A stretch of 64,000 nt of DNA from Chloroflexota bacterium (GCA_030611885.1 JAUWOY010000003.1:62001-126000), one strand, 5' to 3'. Counted from the first letter of the stretch, positions 53,270 through 61,127 are shown. The notes: generated by a model from the letters alone, not told the origin. Program-made: numbers and translations.

Positions 53270-53342
53270 AAGTTGGAGGTTGGAAGTTGGATCGTTAGAC
53301 TTTCCAACCTCCAATATCCAATCTCCAAAGAGGAGGCAACGC

Positions 53343-54896
53343 ATGGCTCGTTTACACGAACATCAGGGAAAAGCGCTCCTCAAGGCGCGCAAGATTCCCG
53401 TGCCCCGTGGCGGGGTGGCCTCGTCCCCCGATGAGGCGCGGCGCATCGCGGCGGAGATTGGCGGCGAGGTGATGGTCAAGGCTCAGGCCTGGACCACCGG
53501 CCGGGCGGGGATGGGCGGCATCAAGCGGGCGGCCACCCCCGACGAGGCGGCGGCCGCCGCCAGCGGGATGCTGGGCATGAGGGTCAAGGGCTTCACCGTA
53601 GACCAGGTGCTGATCGAGGAGTGGCTGGACATCGCCCGCGAGTTCTACGCCGGGGTCATCGTGGACGACCGCGCCCAGGCCCCGCTGGTGATGTTCTCCA
53701 GCGTGGGCGGCACTGGCATTGAGGAGATCGCCGCCGAGCACCCGGAGGCAGTGGCCCAGACCCACGTGGACATCGAGTCCGGGCTGATGGGCTACCAGGC
53801 CCGCAACCTGGTTCGTCGGGCGGGGCTGTCGGGCAGGCTGCAACGCGACCTCGGCGGAATCATCGCCAGGCTGTACAACGTGGCCCGCACCTACGAGGCC
53901 CGTGCCGCTGAGATCAACCCGCTGGTGCAGACCACTGACGGCAAGTTGTATGCCGCCGACTGCCGCATCACCGTGGACGACTACGCAGTCTTCCGACACC
54001 CGGACCTGGGGATCACCTTTGCCCGCGAGCTGAACCGTCCACCCACCGAGTTGGAGCGGATCGCCTACGACGTGGAGGCCAATGACTACCGGGGCACGTT
54101 CTACTTCATTCAAATGGCGGAGGGCTTCGAGAAGGGCCAGGGGTACGTCGGCTTCCACGGGGCGGGGGGCGGCGGCTCGATGATGAGCATGGACGCCGTG
54201 CTCAACCAGGGCTTCAAGCTGGCTACCTACGTGGACACCAGCGGCAACCCCCCGGCCAGCAAAGTCTATCGCGCGGCGCGGATCATCCTCTCGTCTGGCC
54301 CGATTGATGGCTACTTCGGCTCCGGATCGGGGGTGGCCAGCCAGGAGCAGTTCCACTCGGCGCGCGGGCTGGTCAAGGCCTTCTTGGAGGAGCAGATTGC
54401 TGTCCCGGTCGTCGTCCGCCTGGGCGGCAACGCCGAGGACAAGGCGGTCGAGATCCTGGAGCGGCTCAACGGTCGCGTGCCCGCGCCGGTGGAGGGCTAC
54501 AAAAAGGACGATTCGCCCGACTTCTGTGCCCAACGGCTGCGGGCGCTCATTCTTAGGGGAGAGAAGGGAAAGCTGATCGAGGTAGCCCCGCCGGCGCCGC
54601 GTCCCGAACCTGAGGAGCCGTACACCTTCGAGACCGTCACCGGGGGAGTGGTCACTTTCGACCACGCCGTGTGCCGCACCTGTGAGAGCAAAATCTGCGT
54701 CCAGGAGTGTGCGCGGCAGATCCTCAAGCTGGAGGGCGGCGTGCCAGTGCTCAACATCACCCCTGAGGAGGCCAGGCAGGGCCGCTGTGTAGAGTGCCTG
54801 GCCTGTGAGGTGGAGTGCTTCTTCCACGGAGCGGGTGGCGGGCACGTGGATTTGCCGATTCCGGGGTTGGCGGAATATCGGGTCAGGCCCAAATAA
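53343..54896 (+). CDS. ATP-grasp acyl-CoA synthetase beta subunit (citryl/succinyl-CoA type) with Cys-rich tail
   Basis: The 517-residue protein has the SucC-type ATP-grasp start MARLHEHQGKALLKARKIPV, VMVKAQAWTTGRAGMGGIK, AAEINPLVQTTDGKLYAADC and YVGFHGAGGGGSMMSMDAV, then a CoA-binding ligase part VVVRLGGNAEDKAVEI. The last ~90 residues form an unusual Cys-rich domain (CRTCESKICVQECARQI and CVECLACEVECFFHGAGG) that looks able to bind an Fe-S cluster. SucC is about 390 residues, so this tail is an extension. With the next two genes, citryl-CoA synthetase is more likely than succinyl-CoA synthetase. The ATG has AGGAGG upstream. Confidence 0.82.
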   Translation: MARLHEHQGKALLKARKIPVPRGGVASSPDEARRIAAEIGGEVMVKAQAWTTGRAGMGGIKRAATPDEAAAAASGMLGMRVKGFTVDQVLIEEWLDIAREFYAGVIVDDRAQAPLVMFSSVGGTGIEEIAAEHPEAVAQTHVDIESGLMGYQARNLVRRAGLSGRLQRDLGGIIARLYNVARTYEARAAEINPLVQTTDGKLYAADCRITVDDYAVFRHPDLGITFARELNRPPTELERIAYDVEANDYRGTFYFIQMAEGFEKGQGYVGFHGAGGGGSMMSMDAVLNQGFKLATYVDTSGNPPASKVYRAARIILSSGPIDGYFGSGSGVASQEQFHSARGLVKAFLEEQIAVPVVVRLGGNAEDKAVEILERLNGRVPAPVEGYKKDDSPDFCAQRLRALILRGEKGKLIEVAPPAPRPEPEEPYTFETVTGGVVTFDHAVCRTCESKICVQECARQILKLEGGVPVLNITPEEARQGRCVECLACEVECFFHGAGGGHVDLPIPGLAEYRVRPK

Positions 54897-55193
54897 CAAA
54901 AAAGAGCGGCGTCTTGCTGGGTGTGGTTCCACGACTCACGCGCCACCAGATGGCGGAACATCGTGGCACCCAGCAAGATATTATTGCCAACTCTCTATCT
55001 ACAATATAGCAGATGTGCTCTGAATTGTCAAGAATGGTGTTACAGTTTTGATGAATATCAACAGTACGGTGACTACTCAGGCGTATCCGGGGAACGCGGG
55101 AACTCGGAAGCACGGAGAGCGTGGAGGCACGGAAGTTCCGTGACTCCGCACCTTCCGTGATTCCGTGTTCCAAACTCTTGGGAGGAATAATCC
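54897..55193. repeat. intergenic region with an interrupted inverted repeat
   Basis: CTTGCTGGGTGTGG..CCACGA (from 54913) pairs with TCGTGGCACCCAGCAAG (to 54977), around an inner CGCCA/TGGCG stem, so it could form a branched RNA. A second run of GGAAG/GTTCCGTG units follows. There is no gene. Confidence 0.6.
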
Positions 55194-56102
55194 ATGTCCA
55201 TCTTGATTGACCAGACCAAGCGTGTGCTGGTGCAGGGCATCACCGGGCGGGAGGGGATGGTCCGCGCCAGGCTAATGAAGGAATACGGCACCAACGTCGT
55301 GGCTGGGGTGACGCCGGGCAAGGGCGGTCAGGAGGTGCTGGACGTGCCAGTGTTCGACACCGTCGAGGAGGCCTGGGAAGAAGTCGGCCCCTTCGACATC
55401 AGTGTGCTGTTCATCCCCGCGCCGCTGGTCAAGGACGCGGCGCTGGAGGCCATTGATGCCGGCGTCAAGCTGCTGGTCATCGTCCCCGACCGCGTGCCCA
55501 TCTACGACGTGCTGACCATCTCCAAGCGCGCCAAGGAGAAGGGCGCCAAGTTCGTCGGCCCCAACACCCTGGGCGTGCTCAGCCCTGACAAGGGCGTGCT
55601 GGGCATGATGGGCGGCCGAGCGGTGTCGGCCCGCGAGTGGTTCTTCCAGGGGCCGGTGGGCATCACTTCGCGTAGTGGGGGTATCACCTCCTCGATGGCC
55701 TACTACCTGGCCAGGGAGGGCATCGGGGCGACGACGCTGGTGCACGTCGGTGGGGATGCGGTGGTGGGTCTACCCCATCCTGAGGTGGTCAGACTGTTCG
55801 AGCAGGATCCCGACACCAAGGCGGTGGTCATGTTCGGCGAAATCGGCACCTCGCAGGAAGAGCAGGTAGCCGACCTGATCGAGGCCGGCGAGTTCACCAA
55901 GCCGCTCATCGCCTTCATCGGCGGGAAGGCGGCCAAGTCCGGCACGCGCTTCTCCCACGCCGGGGCCATCGTCGAGGGCGGGCGCGGCACCCACCAGGGC
56001 AAGGTCAGTCGCCTGCGCCAGGTGGGGGCTACGGTGGTGGATTCCTTCGGCGATCTGCCCCAGGCCACGAAGCGGGTTCTCAAGGAGATCGGCGTGTTGT
56101 AG
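55194..56102 (+). CDS. acyl-CoA synthetase alpha subunit (citryl/succinyl-CoA type)
   Basis: The 302-residue protein has the CoA-binding Rossmann part [18 protein letters not shown] and [11 protein letters not shown]. It has the ligase part [15 protein letters not shown] and the phosphohistidine motif [19 protein letters not shown], in which the His would be phosphorylated. It pairs with 53343. In two-subunit citryl-CoA synthetase the smaller subunit has this make-up. GGGAGGAAT precedes the ATG. Confidence 0.85.
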   Translation: MSILIDQTKRVLVQGITGREGMVRARLMKEYGTNVVAGVTPGKGGQEVLDVPVFDTVEEAWEEVGPFDISVLFIPAPLVKDAALEAIDAGVKLLVIVPDRVPIYDVLTISKRAKEKGAKFVGPNTLGVLSPDKGVLGMMGGRAVSAREWFFQGPVGITSRSGGITSSMAYYLAREGIGATTLVHVGGDAVVGLPHPEVVRLFEQDPDTKAVVMFGEIGTSQEEQVADLIEAGEFTKPLIAFIGGKAAKSGTRFSHAGAIVEGGRGTHQGKVSRLRQVGATVVDSFGDLPQATKRVLKEIGVL

Positions 56103-56179
56103 ATATTAGAGATTGGATATTGGAGATTGGAGGCCACATCCAACTTCCAATTTCCAACTTCCAATATAGGGAGGGAAAA

Positions 56180-56956
56180 ATGTCTGAAAAAACCTGGAAG
56201 ACTGCCATCACCAAGATCGAACCGAACAAGGTGGCCGTGCGTGGCTATCGGATTGACGAGTTGATGGGGCAGGTGCCCTTCAGCCAGGTGGTCTACCTGG
56301 TGCTGCGGGGCGAACTGCCGTCCGAGGCCCACGGTAAGATGATGGATGCCATCTTGGTGTCCAGCGTGGACCACGGGGCGACGCCGCCCTCGGCGCTGGC
56401 GGCCCGCACGGTGGCCTCCGGCGGTGCGCCGCTGACCACGGCGGTGGCGGCCGGCATCATGGCCATCAACCGCTATCATGGCGGGGCCATCGAGGGCTGC
56501 ATGCGCGTGCTGCTGGATCTGGTGGCCTACAAGCACGACCAGGGGCTGGACGCGGCCACGGCTGCCCGCCAGAAGATGGCCGAGTTCCGTGCCCAGAAGA
56601 TCCGCGTGCCCGGCTACGGCCACCGTGTCCACAGCGACGATCCGCGTACCAAGAGGCTGTTCGCCATCGCCGAGGAGGTGGGGCTGGCCGGTGAGTACGT
56701 GGAGATGGCCCATGCCCTGCGGGCGGCGCTGAAGGACAGCCTGGGCAGAGACCTGCCGATGAACGTGGACGGGGCCATCGCCACTGTGCTGTGCGAGATG
56801 GGCTTCCCGCCAGAGATGGGCAATGGCCTGTTCGCCATCGCGCGGGTGGCCGGATTGGTGGCCCACGTCACCGAGGAGCAGACCCGCGAGCGCCCCATGC
56901 GCCGCATCCACCCCACAGCGCACGAGTACGATGGGCCGGAGGAGCGATCGCTATGA
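56180..56956 (+). CDS. ccl: citryl-CoA lyase-like (short citrate-synthase-fold protein)
   Basis: The 258-residue protein has the catalytic core of citrate synthase: the His in INRYHGGAIEG, VPGYGHRVH, and the Asp in MNVDGAIATVL, followed by RVAGLVAHVTEEQ. It lacks the ~150-residue N-part of full citrate synthase. The size matches the citryl-CoA lyase of Hydrogenobacter (about 260 residues). With 53343 and 55194 it would cleave citrate to acetyl-CoA and oxaloacetate via citryl-CoA. ATG 56180 follows AGGGAGG; the preceding in-frame part is repeat DNA. Confidence 0.8.
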   Translation: MSEKTWKTAITKIEPNKVAVRGYRIDELMGQVPFSQVVYLVLRGELPSEAHGKMMDAILVSSVDHGATPPSALAARTVASGGAPLTTAVAAGIMAINRYHGGAIEGCMRVLLDLVAYKHDQGLDAATAARQKMAEFRAQKIRVPGYGHRVHSDDPRTKRLFAIAEEVGLAGEYVEMAHALRAALKDSLGRDLPMNVDGAIATVLCEMGFPPEMGNGLFAIARVAGLVAHVTEEQTRERPMRRIHPTAHEYDGPEERSL

Positions 56957-56961
56957 TTGGC

Positions 56962-56996
56962 AAAGAAACCAGGTTTTTTAGAAAAACCTGGTTTCT
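56962..56996. mobile_element. short AGAAACCAGGTTTTTT palindrome (MITE remnant)
   Basis: Inverted ends AAAGAAACCAGGTTTTTT and AAAAACCTGGTTTCT with almost no interior. It lies between the citryl-CoA-lyase-like and HD-domain genes. Confidence 0.75.
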
Positions 56997-57019
56997 CCCT
57001 GCGGAATAAGGAGGCGATA

Positions 57020-57589
57020 ATGCGAGAGAGATTGCTAGAGTTAATTCCTGAATTCGATTTGATTCAAGACGCTGACTTGCGCGAAAAGTGTCTCAAGACC
57101 TGGGAAGCGGCAATGGAAGAAGGCGGCTGGACGCCGGACGACCTGACCCGGATGCCCTTCACCCTGCTCATCAACCCCTGCCCGGCTTCTTACATTGACC
57201 ACATCCGCGCGGTGACGCTGAGCGCGGTACGGGTCGCCGAGGTCTTCGCGCAGGTTTACGGCGACCGGGTGCCGGTGGACATGGACCTGCTCGTCGCGGG
57301 CGGGCTGCTGCACGACATCGGCAAGTTGCTGGAGTACGAGAACCGCGACGACGGGATGACGGTGCAGACCTACGCCGGGAAACTCCTGCGCCATCCCTTC
57401 ACCGGCATGGAGCTGGCAGCCCGCTTCGACCTGCCAGTCGAGGTGCAGCACATCATCGCCGCCCACGCTGGCGAGGGGGACAAAGTGAAGCGCACCACCG
57501 AGGCGACGCTGGTCAATCACGCCGACTTCATGAGTTTCCACAGCATCCAGCGCATGATGCTGAAGAAGGAACTGGCGGCGAAGATGTAG
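57020..57589 (+). CDS. HD-domain phosphohydrolase-like protein
   Basis: The 189-residue protein has the HD motif GGLLHDIGKLLEYE, with an upstream His in YIDHIRAVTLSAVRVAEV and later HPFTGMELAARF and IIAAHAGEGDKV. ATG 57020 follows AAGGAGG; the upstream in-frame part lies in the palindrome. It might hydrolyse a nucleotide or CoA-like phosphate. Its position between citrate cleavage and aconitase genes suggests a housekeeping link, but no substrate is evident. Confidence 0.82.
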   Translation: MRERLLELIPEFDLIQDADLREKCLKTWEAAMEEGGWTPDDLTRMPFTLLINPCPASYIDHIRAVTLSAVRVAEVFAQVYGDRVPVDMDLLVAGGLLHDIGKLLEYENRDDGMTVQTYAGKLLRHPFTGMELAARFDLPVEVQHIIAAHAGEGDKVKRTTEATLVNHADFMSFHSIQRMMLKKELAAKM

Positions 57590-57595
57590 TCTTCT

Positions 57596-57662
57596 TGTGC
57601 CACGAATTGCACGAATTAACACGAAAAAATAATTAGTGAAAATTCGTGTCATTCGTGGCAGA
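57596..57662. repeat. CACGAATTGCACGAATTAACACG repeat
   Basis: GTGCCACGAATTGCACGAAT and ATTCGTGTCATTCGTGGCA form an imperfect palindrome. Fragments occur at 30543-30590 and 47430-47460. It fills the gap before the aconitase gene. Confidence 0.65.
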
Positions 57663-57676
57663 ACATGGAGTGAGTT

Positions 57677-58918
57677 ATGGCAGGGAAAACTATCATTGAA
57701 AAGATCATCCAGGCCCACAGCCAGGAGCCGGTCGAGCCGGGCAAGATCGTTTGGATGGAACTGGACGTGCGCACCGCCCGCGACTTCGCCGGGGCCAACG
57801 TGGTGCAGAACTACCGCCAGCACTACGGCGACGCGCCGCTGGATGACGTGAGCAAGACCTTCTTCACCTTCGACTGCGTTGTGCCGGCCAAAAACATCCC
57901 CTACGCCAACAACCAGCACATCTGTCGGCTTTGGGCACGCGAGAAGGGGATCAAGGTCTACGACGTGAACGCTGGCATCGGGTCGCACGTGGCCATCGAG
58001 GAGGGGCTGGCCGTGCCGGGCTGCACCTTCGTGGGCACTGACAGCCACCTCAATATCCTGGGCGCGATCGGGGCCTTCGGCCAGGGGATGGGCGACCAGG
58101 ACATCGCCTTCGCCTTCAAGACGGGCAAGACCTGGTTCGAGGTGCCGCCTACGATGAAGGTCATCGTCGAGGGAGAGGTTGTGTATCCCTGCATGGCGCG
58201 AGATCTGACCCTGGCTGTGCTCGGCCAGTTGGGCTCCAGCGGCGCGCTGGGCCGGGCGGTGGAGTTCTACGGCCCGGCCATTGATGCCCTGGATCTGCCC
58301 GGGCGGATCACCCTGGCCAGCCAGTTGACCGAGATGGGGGGCATCACCGGCCTCATCCCGCCCACAACGGGCAAAGAAACCAGGTTTTTTCCTAAAAACC
58401 TGGTTTCTGGAGTGTACGCTGACCTCAATGCCGAGTACATCGAGATCGTCACCGTGGACATCACCGGCCTGGAACCGCTCATCGCCTGCCCGCCCAACCC
58501 GGCCAACGTCAAGCCGGTGCGCGAGGTGGCCGGGACGCGAGTGGACTCGGTGTTCCTGGGCTCGTGCACTAACGGCCGGTTCGAGGACTTCGCCGCCGTG
58601 GCCGAGGTGGTGAAGGGCCAGCGTATCCAGCCGTGGGTGATGGCTTCGGTCGTGCCTGCCACCCGCCGGGTGTACGAGCGCATGCTGCACGAGGGGCTGA
58701 TCGAGACCCTGTTCGACGCCGGGTTCATCATCAGCAACCCCGGCTGCGGTGGCTGCGCTTCGGGCCAGATCGGGATGACCGGCCGGGGGCAGGTGCAGAT
58801 CAGCACCAGCAACCGTAACTTCCCCGGCAAGCAGGGCGCGGGCGATACCTACCTGGCTAGCCCGGTGACAGCGGCGTGGGCGGCACTCAGAGGCGAGATC
58901 ACGGTGCCGGAGGCGTAG
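57677..58918 (+). CDS. aconitase/LeuC-family large subunit (first pair), with MITE insertion
   Basis: The 413-residue protein has the LeuC/aconitase cluster motifs FVGTDSHLNILGAIGAFG, LGSCTNGRFED and NPGCGGCASGQIGM, giving three Cys for the 4Fe-4S cluster. At 58373-58408 a short AGAAACCAGG palindrome is read in frame as about 12 residues (KETRFFPKNLVS) in a loop between the two halves. The partner is the small subunit at 59211. Citrate/isocitrate interconversion is the most likely reaction, given the citryl-CoA genes. GGAGTGAG precedes the ATG. Confidence 0.87.
   Translation: MAGKTIIEKIIQAHSQEPVEPGKIVWMELDVRTARDFAGANVVQNYRQHYGDAPLDDVSKTFFTFDCVVPAKNIPYANNQHICRLWAREKGIKVYDVNAGIGSHVAIEEGLAVPGCTFVGTDSHLNILGAIGAFGQGMGDQDIAFAFKTGKTWFEVPPTMKVIVEGEVVYPCMARDLTLAVLGQLGSSGALGRAVEFYGPAIDALDLPGRITLASQLTEMGGITGLIPPTTGKETRFFPKNLVSGVYADLNAEYIEIVTVDITGLEPLIACPPNPANVKPVREVAGTRVDSVFLGSCTNGRFEDFAAVAEVVKGQRIQPWVMASVVPATRRVYERMLHEGLIETLFDAGFIISNPGCGGCASGQIGMTGRGQVQISTSNRNFPGKQGAGDTYLASPVTAAWAALRGEITVPEA
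58373..58408. mobile_element. MITE remnant inserted in frame in the aconitase gene
   Basis: AAAGAAACCAGGTTTTTT and AAAAACCTGGTTTCTGG are inverted ends as in the other copies. The insertion keeps the reading frame and lies in a variable loop. Confidence 0.75.
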
Positions 58919-58923
58919 ATGTG

Positions 58924-59168
58924 GGTTCGTAGTGGTGACTTCAGTCACTTTTTCTGCAAACGACTGAAGTCGTCACTACGAACAAAAACGCCAGACCAAC
59001 CAGAAGATGTAGGCTCGTAGTGGTGACTTCAGTCACTCTTTCTGCCCCACAAACGACTAAAGTCATCACTACGAACAAAAAGGCCAGACCAACCAGAAGA
59101 TGTAGGCTCGTAGTGGTGACTTCAGTCACTCTTTCTGCCTCATAAACGACTAAAGTCGTCACTACGAA
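58924..59168. repeat. three tandem hairpin units (TAGTGGTGACTTCAGTCAC family)
   Basis: Each unit of about 90 bp has TCGTAGTGGTGACTTCAGTC, a short gap, GACTGAAGTCGTCACTACGA (or a near form with CTAAAG), and the linker AACAAAAACGCCAGACCAA. Units start near 58925, 59013 and 59107. The single copy at 33265-33386 belongs to the same family. They fill the gap between the large- and small-subunit genes. Confidence 0.9.
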
Positions 59169-59210
59169 CAAAAACGCCAATGTCCAGCGAGTAGAAATGG
59201 AGAGTTGAGC

Positions 59211-59765
59211 ATGAAAGCCACACAGATCAAAGGGCGCATCTGGGTGCTGACCAACCTGGACGGCAAGTTGTACGACGACGTTGACACCGACATGATCTTC
59301 CACAACAGCCACCTGCACATCACCGACGTGGAGGAGATGGGCCAGTACGCGCTGGGCAACCTGGCGGGCTGGGAGGATTTCGCCAACAAGGCCCAGCCGG
59401 GCGATATCATCCTGGCGGGGAAGAACTTCGGTGCGGGGTCGTCCCGGCAGCAAGCGGTGGATTGCTTCCGCGCGCTGGGCATCGGCGCTATCGTGGCCGA
59501 GAGCTTTGGCGCGATCTACAAGCGCAACGCCATCAACAGCGGCTTTCCCATCGTCTCACTGCCTGGCCTCACCGAGCGGCTTGGGTTGAGCTTGTCGAAA
59601 CCAGGCGAATTCAAGACCGGCGCTGAGTTGGAAATGGATTTCGAGACCGGCCAGTTGTCGCTCGACGGCACAAAGACCTTCCAGGCCCAGCCGTTCTCGC
59701 AGGTGCAGATGGATATTTTCCAGGCGGGCAACCTGTTCGCCTACGGTAAGTCACTGGGGGGGTGA
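59211..59765 (+). CDS. aconitase/LeuD-family small subunit (first pair)
   Basis: The 184-residue protein has the swivel-domain pattern TDMIFHNSHLHIT, GKNFGAGSSRQQAVDC, IVAESFGAIYKRNAINSGFP. ATG 59211 has GGAG eight bases upstream. A TCCTGAGC-type repeat variant at 59580-59602 is in frame and encodes LGLSLSKP in a loop. It forms an isomerase with the protein at 57677. Confidence 0.88.
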   Translation: MKATQIKGRIWVLTNLDGKLYDDVDTDMIFHNSHLHITDVEEMGQYALGNLAGWEDFANKAQPGDIILAGKNFGAGSSRQQAVDCFRALGIGAIVAESFGAIYKRNAINSGFPIVSLPGLTERLGLSLSKPGEFKTGAELEMDFETGQLSLDGTKTFQAQPFSQVQMDIFQAGNLFAYGKSLGG

Positions 59766-59772
59766 GGAGCAA

Positions 59773-60252
59773 ATGCACGAGAAACCGATTGATCCGGCCT
59801 TCTTTGACCTGGAGATTTACGCCATTTACCGGGCCATCTGGGAGAACTGGGGGGATGAGGCCTGGAAGGTGGTCTGGCGGGCGGGGGAGGTGCTGTTCGA
59901 TGAGGTGCACGAGCGGCTGGAGTTGGATACTACCACGCCGCTGGCGGCTATGGAGGGGCTGGCAGAGTACCTGGTAGGCGTGGGCTACTTCGCCGACCTG
60001 CAGGTGCGGCAGACTGCGGAGGACGAGTTGGAGTACGAGATGTTCGAACCTGTCATCCTGCCCGGCGCCGAGCGGATCATCGCCGAAGGGGGCGTGCCGG
60101 CGCATATCTCCACCGCGCTGATGTTCGCTGGTTTGCGCAAGCTCTTCGGCCTGCGGGCGGAGATGATCGGCGATCCGGTGTTCACCCCCGACGGGCGGGC
60201 CATCGAACGCTGGAAACTGTTCGAGATCACGGAAGAAGCCGCTGGCGGATGA
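59773..60252 (+). CDS. conserved hypothetical protein of the citrate cluster
   Basis: The 159-residue protein (MHEKPIDPAFFDLEIYAIYR) has one WENWGDEAWKVVWRAGEVLF helix and a later acidic stretch. There are no cysteines, membrane helices or motifs that I recognise. It begins 7 nt after the small subunit stop, with GGAG just before, so it is probably cotranscribed and could be an accessory of the isomerase. Its end overlaps the convergent toxin gene by 26 bp. Confidence 0.65.
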   Translation: MHEKPIDPAFFDLEIYAIYRAIWENWGDEAWKVVWRAGEVLFDEVHERLELDTTTPLAAMEGLAEYLVGVGYFADLQVRQTAEDELEYEMFEPVILPGAERIIAEGGVPAHISTALMFAGLRKLFGLRAEMIGDPVFTPDGRAIERWKLFEITEEAAGG

Positions 60253-60505
60253 GGGTGTGATATGCCTCCCGGTCAAGCGGGCACTCGACAGCGTCGAGGA
60301 ACTCTCGCCGTGACAGGCGCATCTGCTTGGCCATCTGGCCGAGGTGATAGCTCGTCAGTTCGCGCTGGCCGTGCGAGATAAAGGTGCGAGCCACCAACTG
60401 GCCATCCAGGTAGAGGCGGTAGATGCGGTGGTGTGAATCGCGCCGCTCGAAGTCTAACTTGGCTATGAGGGCTTTCTCCACCTGGCGGACTTTCAGCGTG
60501 CCCAT
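60227..60505 (-). CDS. HicA-like toxin
   Basis: The 92-residue protein has the HicA-like order of elements: an N-terminal helix (KVRQVEKALIAKLDFERR), the strand DSHHRIYRLYLDGQLVAR with catalytic-type His, and the ISHGQRELTSYHLGQMAKQ segment. It then extends to FLDAVECPLDREAYH, as in a related stand-alone family. GGGGAGGG precedes its ATG. It overlaps the antitoxin gene by 13 bp. Confidence 0.7.
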   Translation of the reverse strand: MGTLKVRQVEKALIAKLDFERRDSHHRIYRLYLDGQLVARTFISHGQRELTSYHLGQMAKQMRLSRREFLDAVECPLDREAYHTLIRQRLLP

Positions 60506-60939
60506 GTCGGGTTGCCCTCCCCGTCGGTCGCCTCAGCGGTCAGAAGCGTGCGCAGGCGGGTCAGTCGGTCAGCCAAGTAGGGGGCCAAGCGGTCGGCGTC
60601 CGCTTCCAAATCGGCCCGATAGTCTTGCACAGCCAGCCAATAATCCCGGCGGGCAGCCTCCAGAGTAAGGCCTTTGCCGTAGAGGTCGAACTGGTCGTCA
60701 GAGATGAAGTAGTGGTCGCCATCGAAGCGAATTCGCACTGCGATGCCGTGGATTTCACCCCTGACGCCGGCATCAGCCAACATCTCTAACAAAGCCTCGT
60801 ACTCCCCCGCCGGTATGATGGCGGCCAATGGCTTGCCCCGTCGCTCGACGATGTAGCGCTGGCCGCCGTAGGCCACTTCGTTTAGCACGTGGGCCAGCCT
60901 TTCGCGAACCTCGCTGGTGCCAATAGTGATTCCGGGCAT
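60493..60939 (-). CDS. antitoxin with Phd/YefM-like DNA-binding domain
   Basis: The 148-residue protein has a Phd/YefM-type N-part (ITIGTSEVRERLAHVLNEVA, VERRGKPLAAIIPAGEYEAL) and a C-part (IRFDGDHYFISDDQFDLYGK, TLEAARRDYWLAVQDYRADL) that could neutralise the toxin, in the manner of a HicB-like fold. It is first in the toxin-antitoxin operon and sits next to a promoter with an inverted repeat. Confidence 0.78.
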   Translation of the reverse strand: MPGITIGTSEVRERLAHVLNEVAYGGQRYIVERRGKPLAAIIPAGEYEALLEMLADAGVRGEIHGIAVRIRFDGDHYFISDDQFDLYGKGLTLEAARRDYWLAVQDYRADLEADADRLAPYLADRLTRLRTLLTAEATDGEGNPTWAR

Positions 60940-60960
60940 AGGAACCTCCTTTGGGATAAT

Positions 60961-60982
60961 GTACGAACTGTACTATTCGTAC
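60961..60982. promoter_or_regulatory. operator-like inverted repeat of the toxin-antitoxin operon
   Basis: GTACGAA...TTCGTAC with an 8-nt centre containing TGTAC lies between the -10 box and the antitoxin start. TGTAC-centred sites are bound by YefM-type proteins, which suggests autoregulation. Confidence 0.6.
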
Positions 60983-60985
60983 GCC

Positions 60986-61014
60986 AGTATAGCATTCTAG
61001 CACCCCTTTGTCAA
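60986..61014 (-). promoter_or_regulatory. sigma-70 promoter of the toxin-antitoxin operon
   Basis: On the minus strand TTGACA (complement of 61009-61014), a 17-nt spacer and TATACT (complement of 60986-60991) are near consensus and point towards the antitoxin gene. Confidence 0.8.
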
Positions 61015-61021
61015 GTTTCAG

Positions 61022-61106
61022 TACATCACAGTCGCTCGCGGCGGATTGCCAAATCCGCCGCTGAACCGCTGGATCTGGCGATCCAGCGGGAGCAAATTGT
61101 GATGTG
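61022..61106. repeat. compound palindromic element
   Basis: Outer arms ACATCACA / TGTGATGT enclose two inner hairpins, CGGCGGATT..AATCCGCCG and CCGCTGGATC..GATCCAGCGG. The GGCGATCCAGCGGGAGCAAA part recurs at about 21245-21270. It lies just before the second aconitase-type large subunit gene. Confidence 0.7.
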
Positions 61107-61127
61107 CTGAGTTTCAGGAGGAGCGTT

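Noticed and set aside
53352-54932. 526-codon minus-strand open frame
   Set aside because: Antisense shadow of the ATP-grasp synthetase subunit; the sense protein is clearly the real one.
53343-56102. Plain succinyl-CoA synthetase (SucCD) assignment
   Set aside because: Not excluded, but the adjacent short citrate-synthase-fold protein, the aconitases and the Cys-rich extension make the citryl-CoA type more likely.
57041-58948. 635-codon minus-strand open frame
   Set aside because: Antisense shadow of the HD-domain and aconitase genes, with no recognisable motif and no ribosome site.
58924-59168. Tandem repeats considered as a CRISPR array
   Set aside because: The units are about 90-bp hairpins with nearly identical linkers rather than short repeats with unique spacers, and no cas genes are present.
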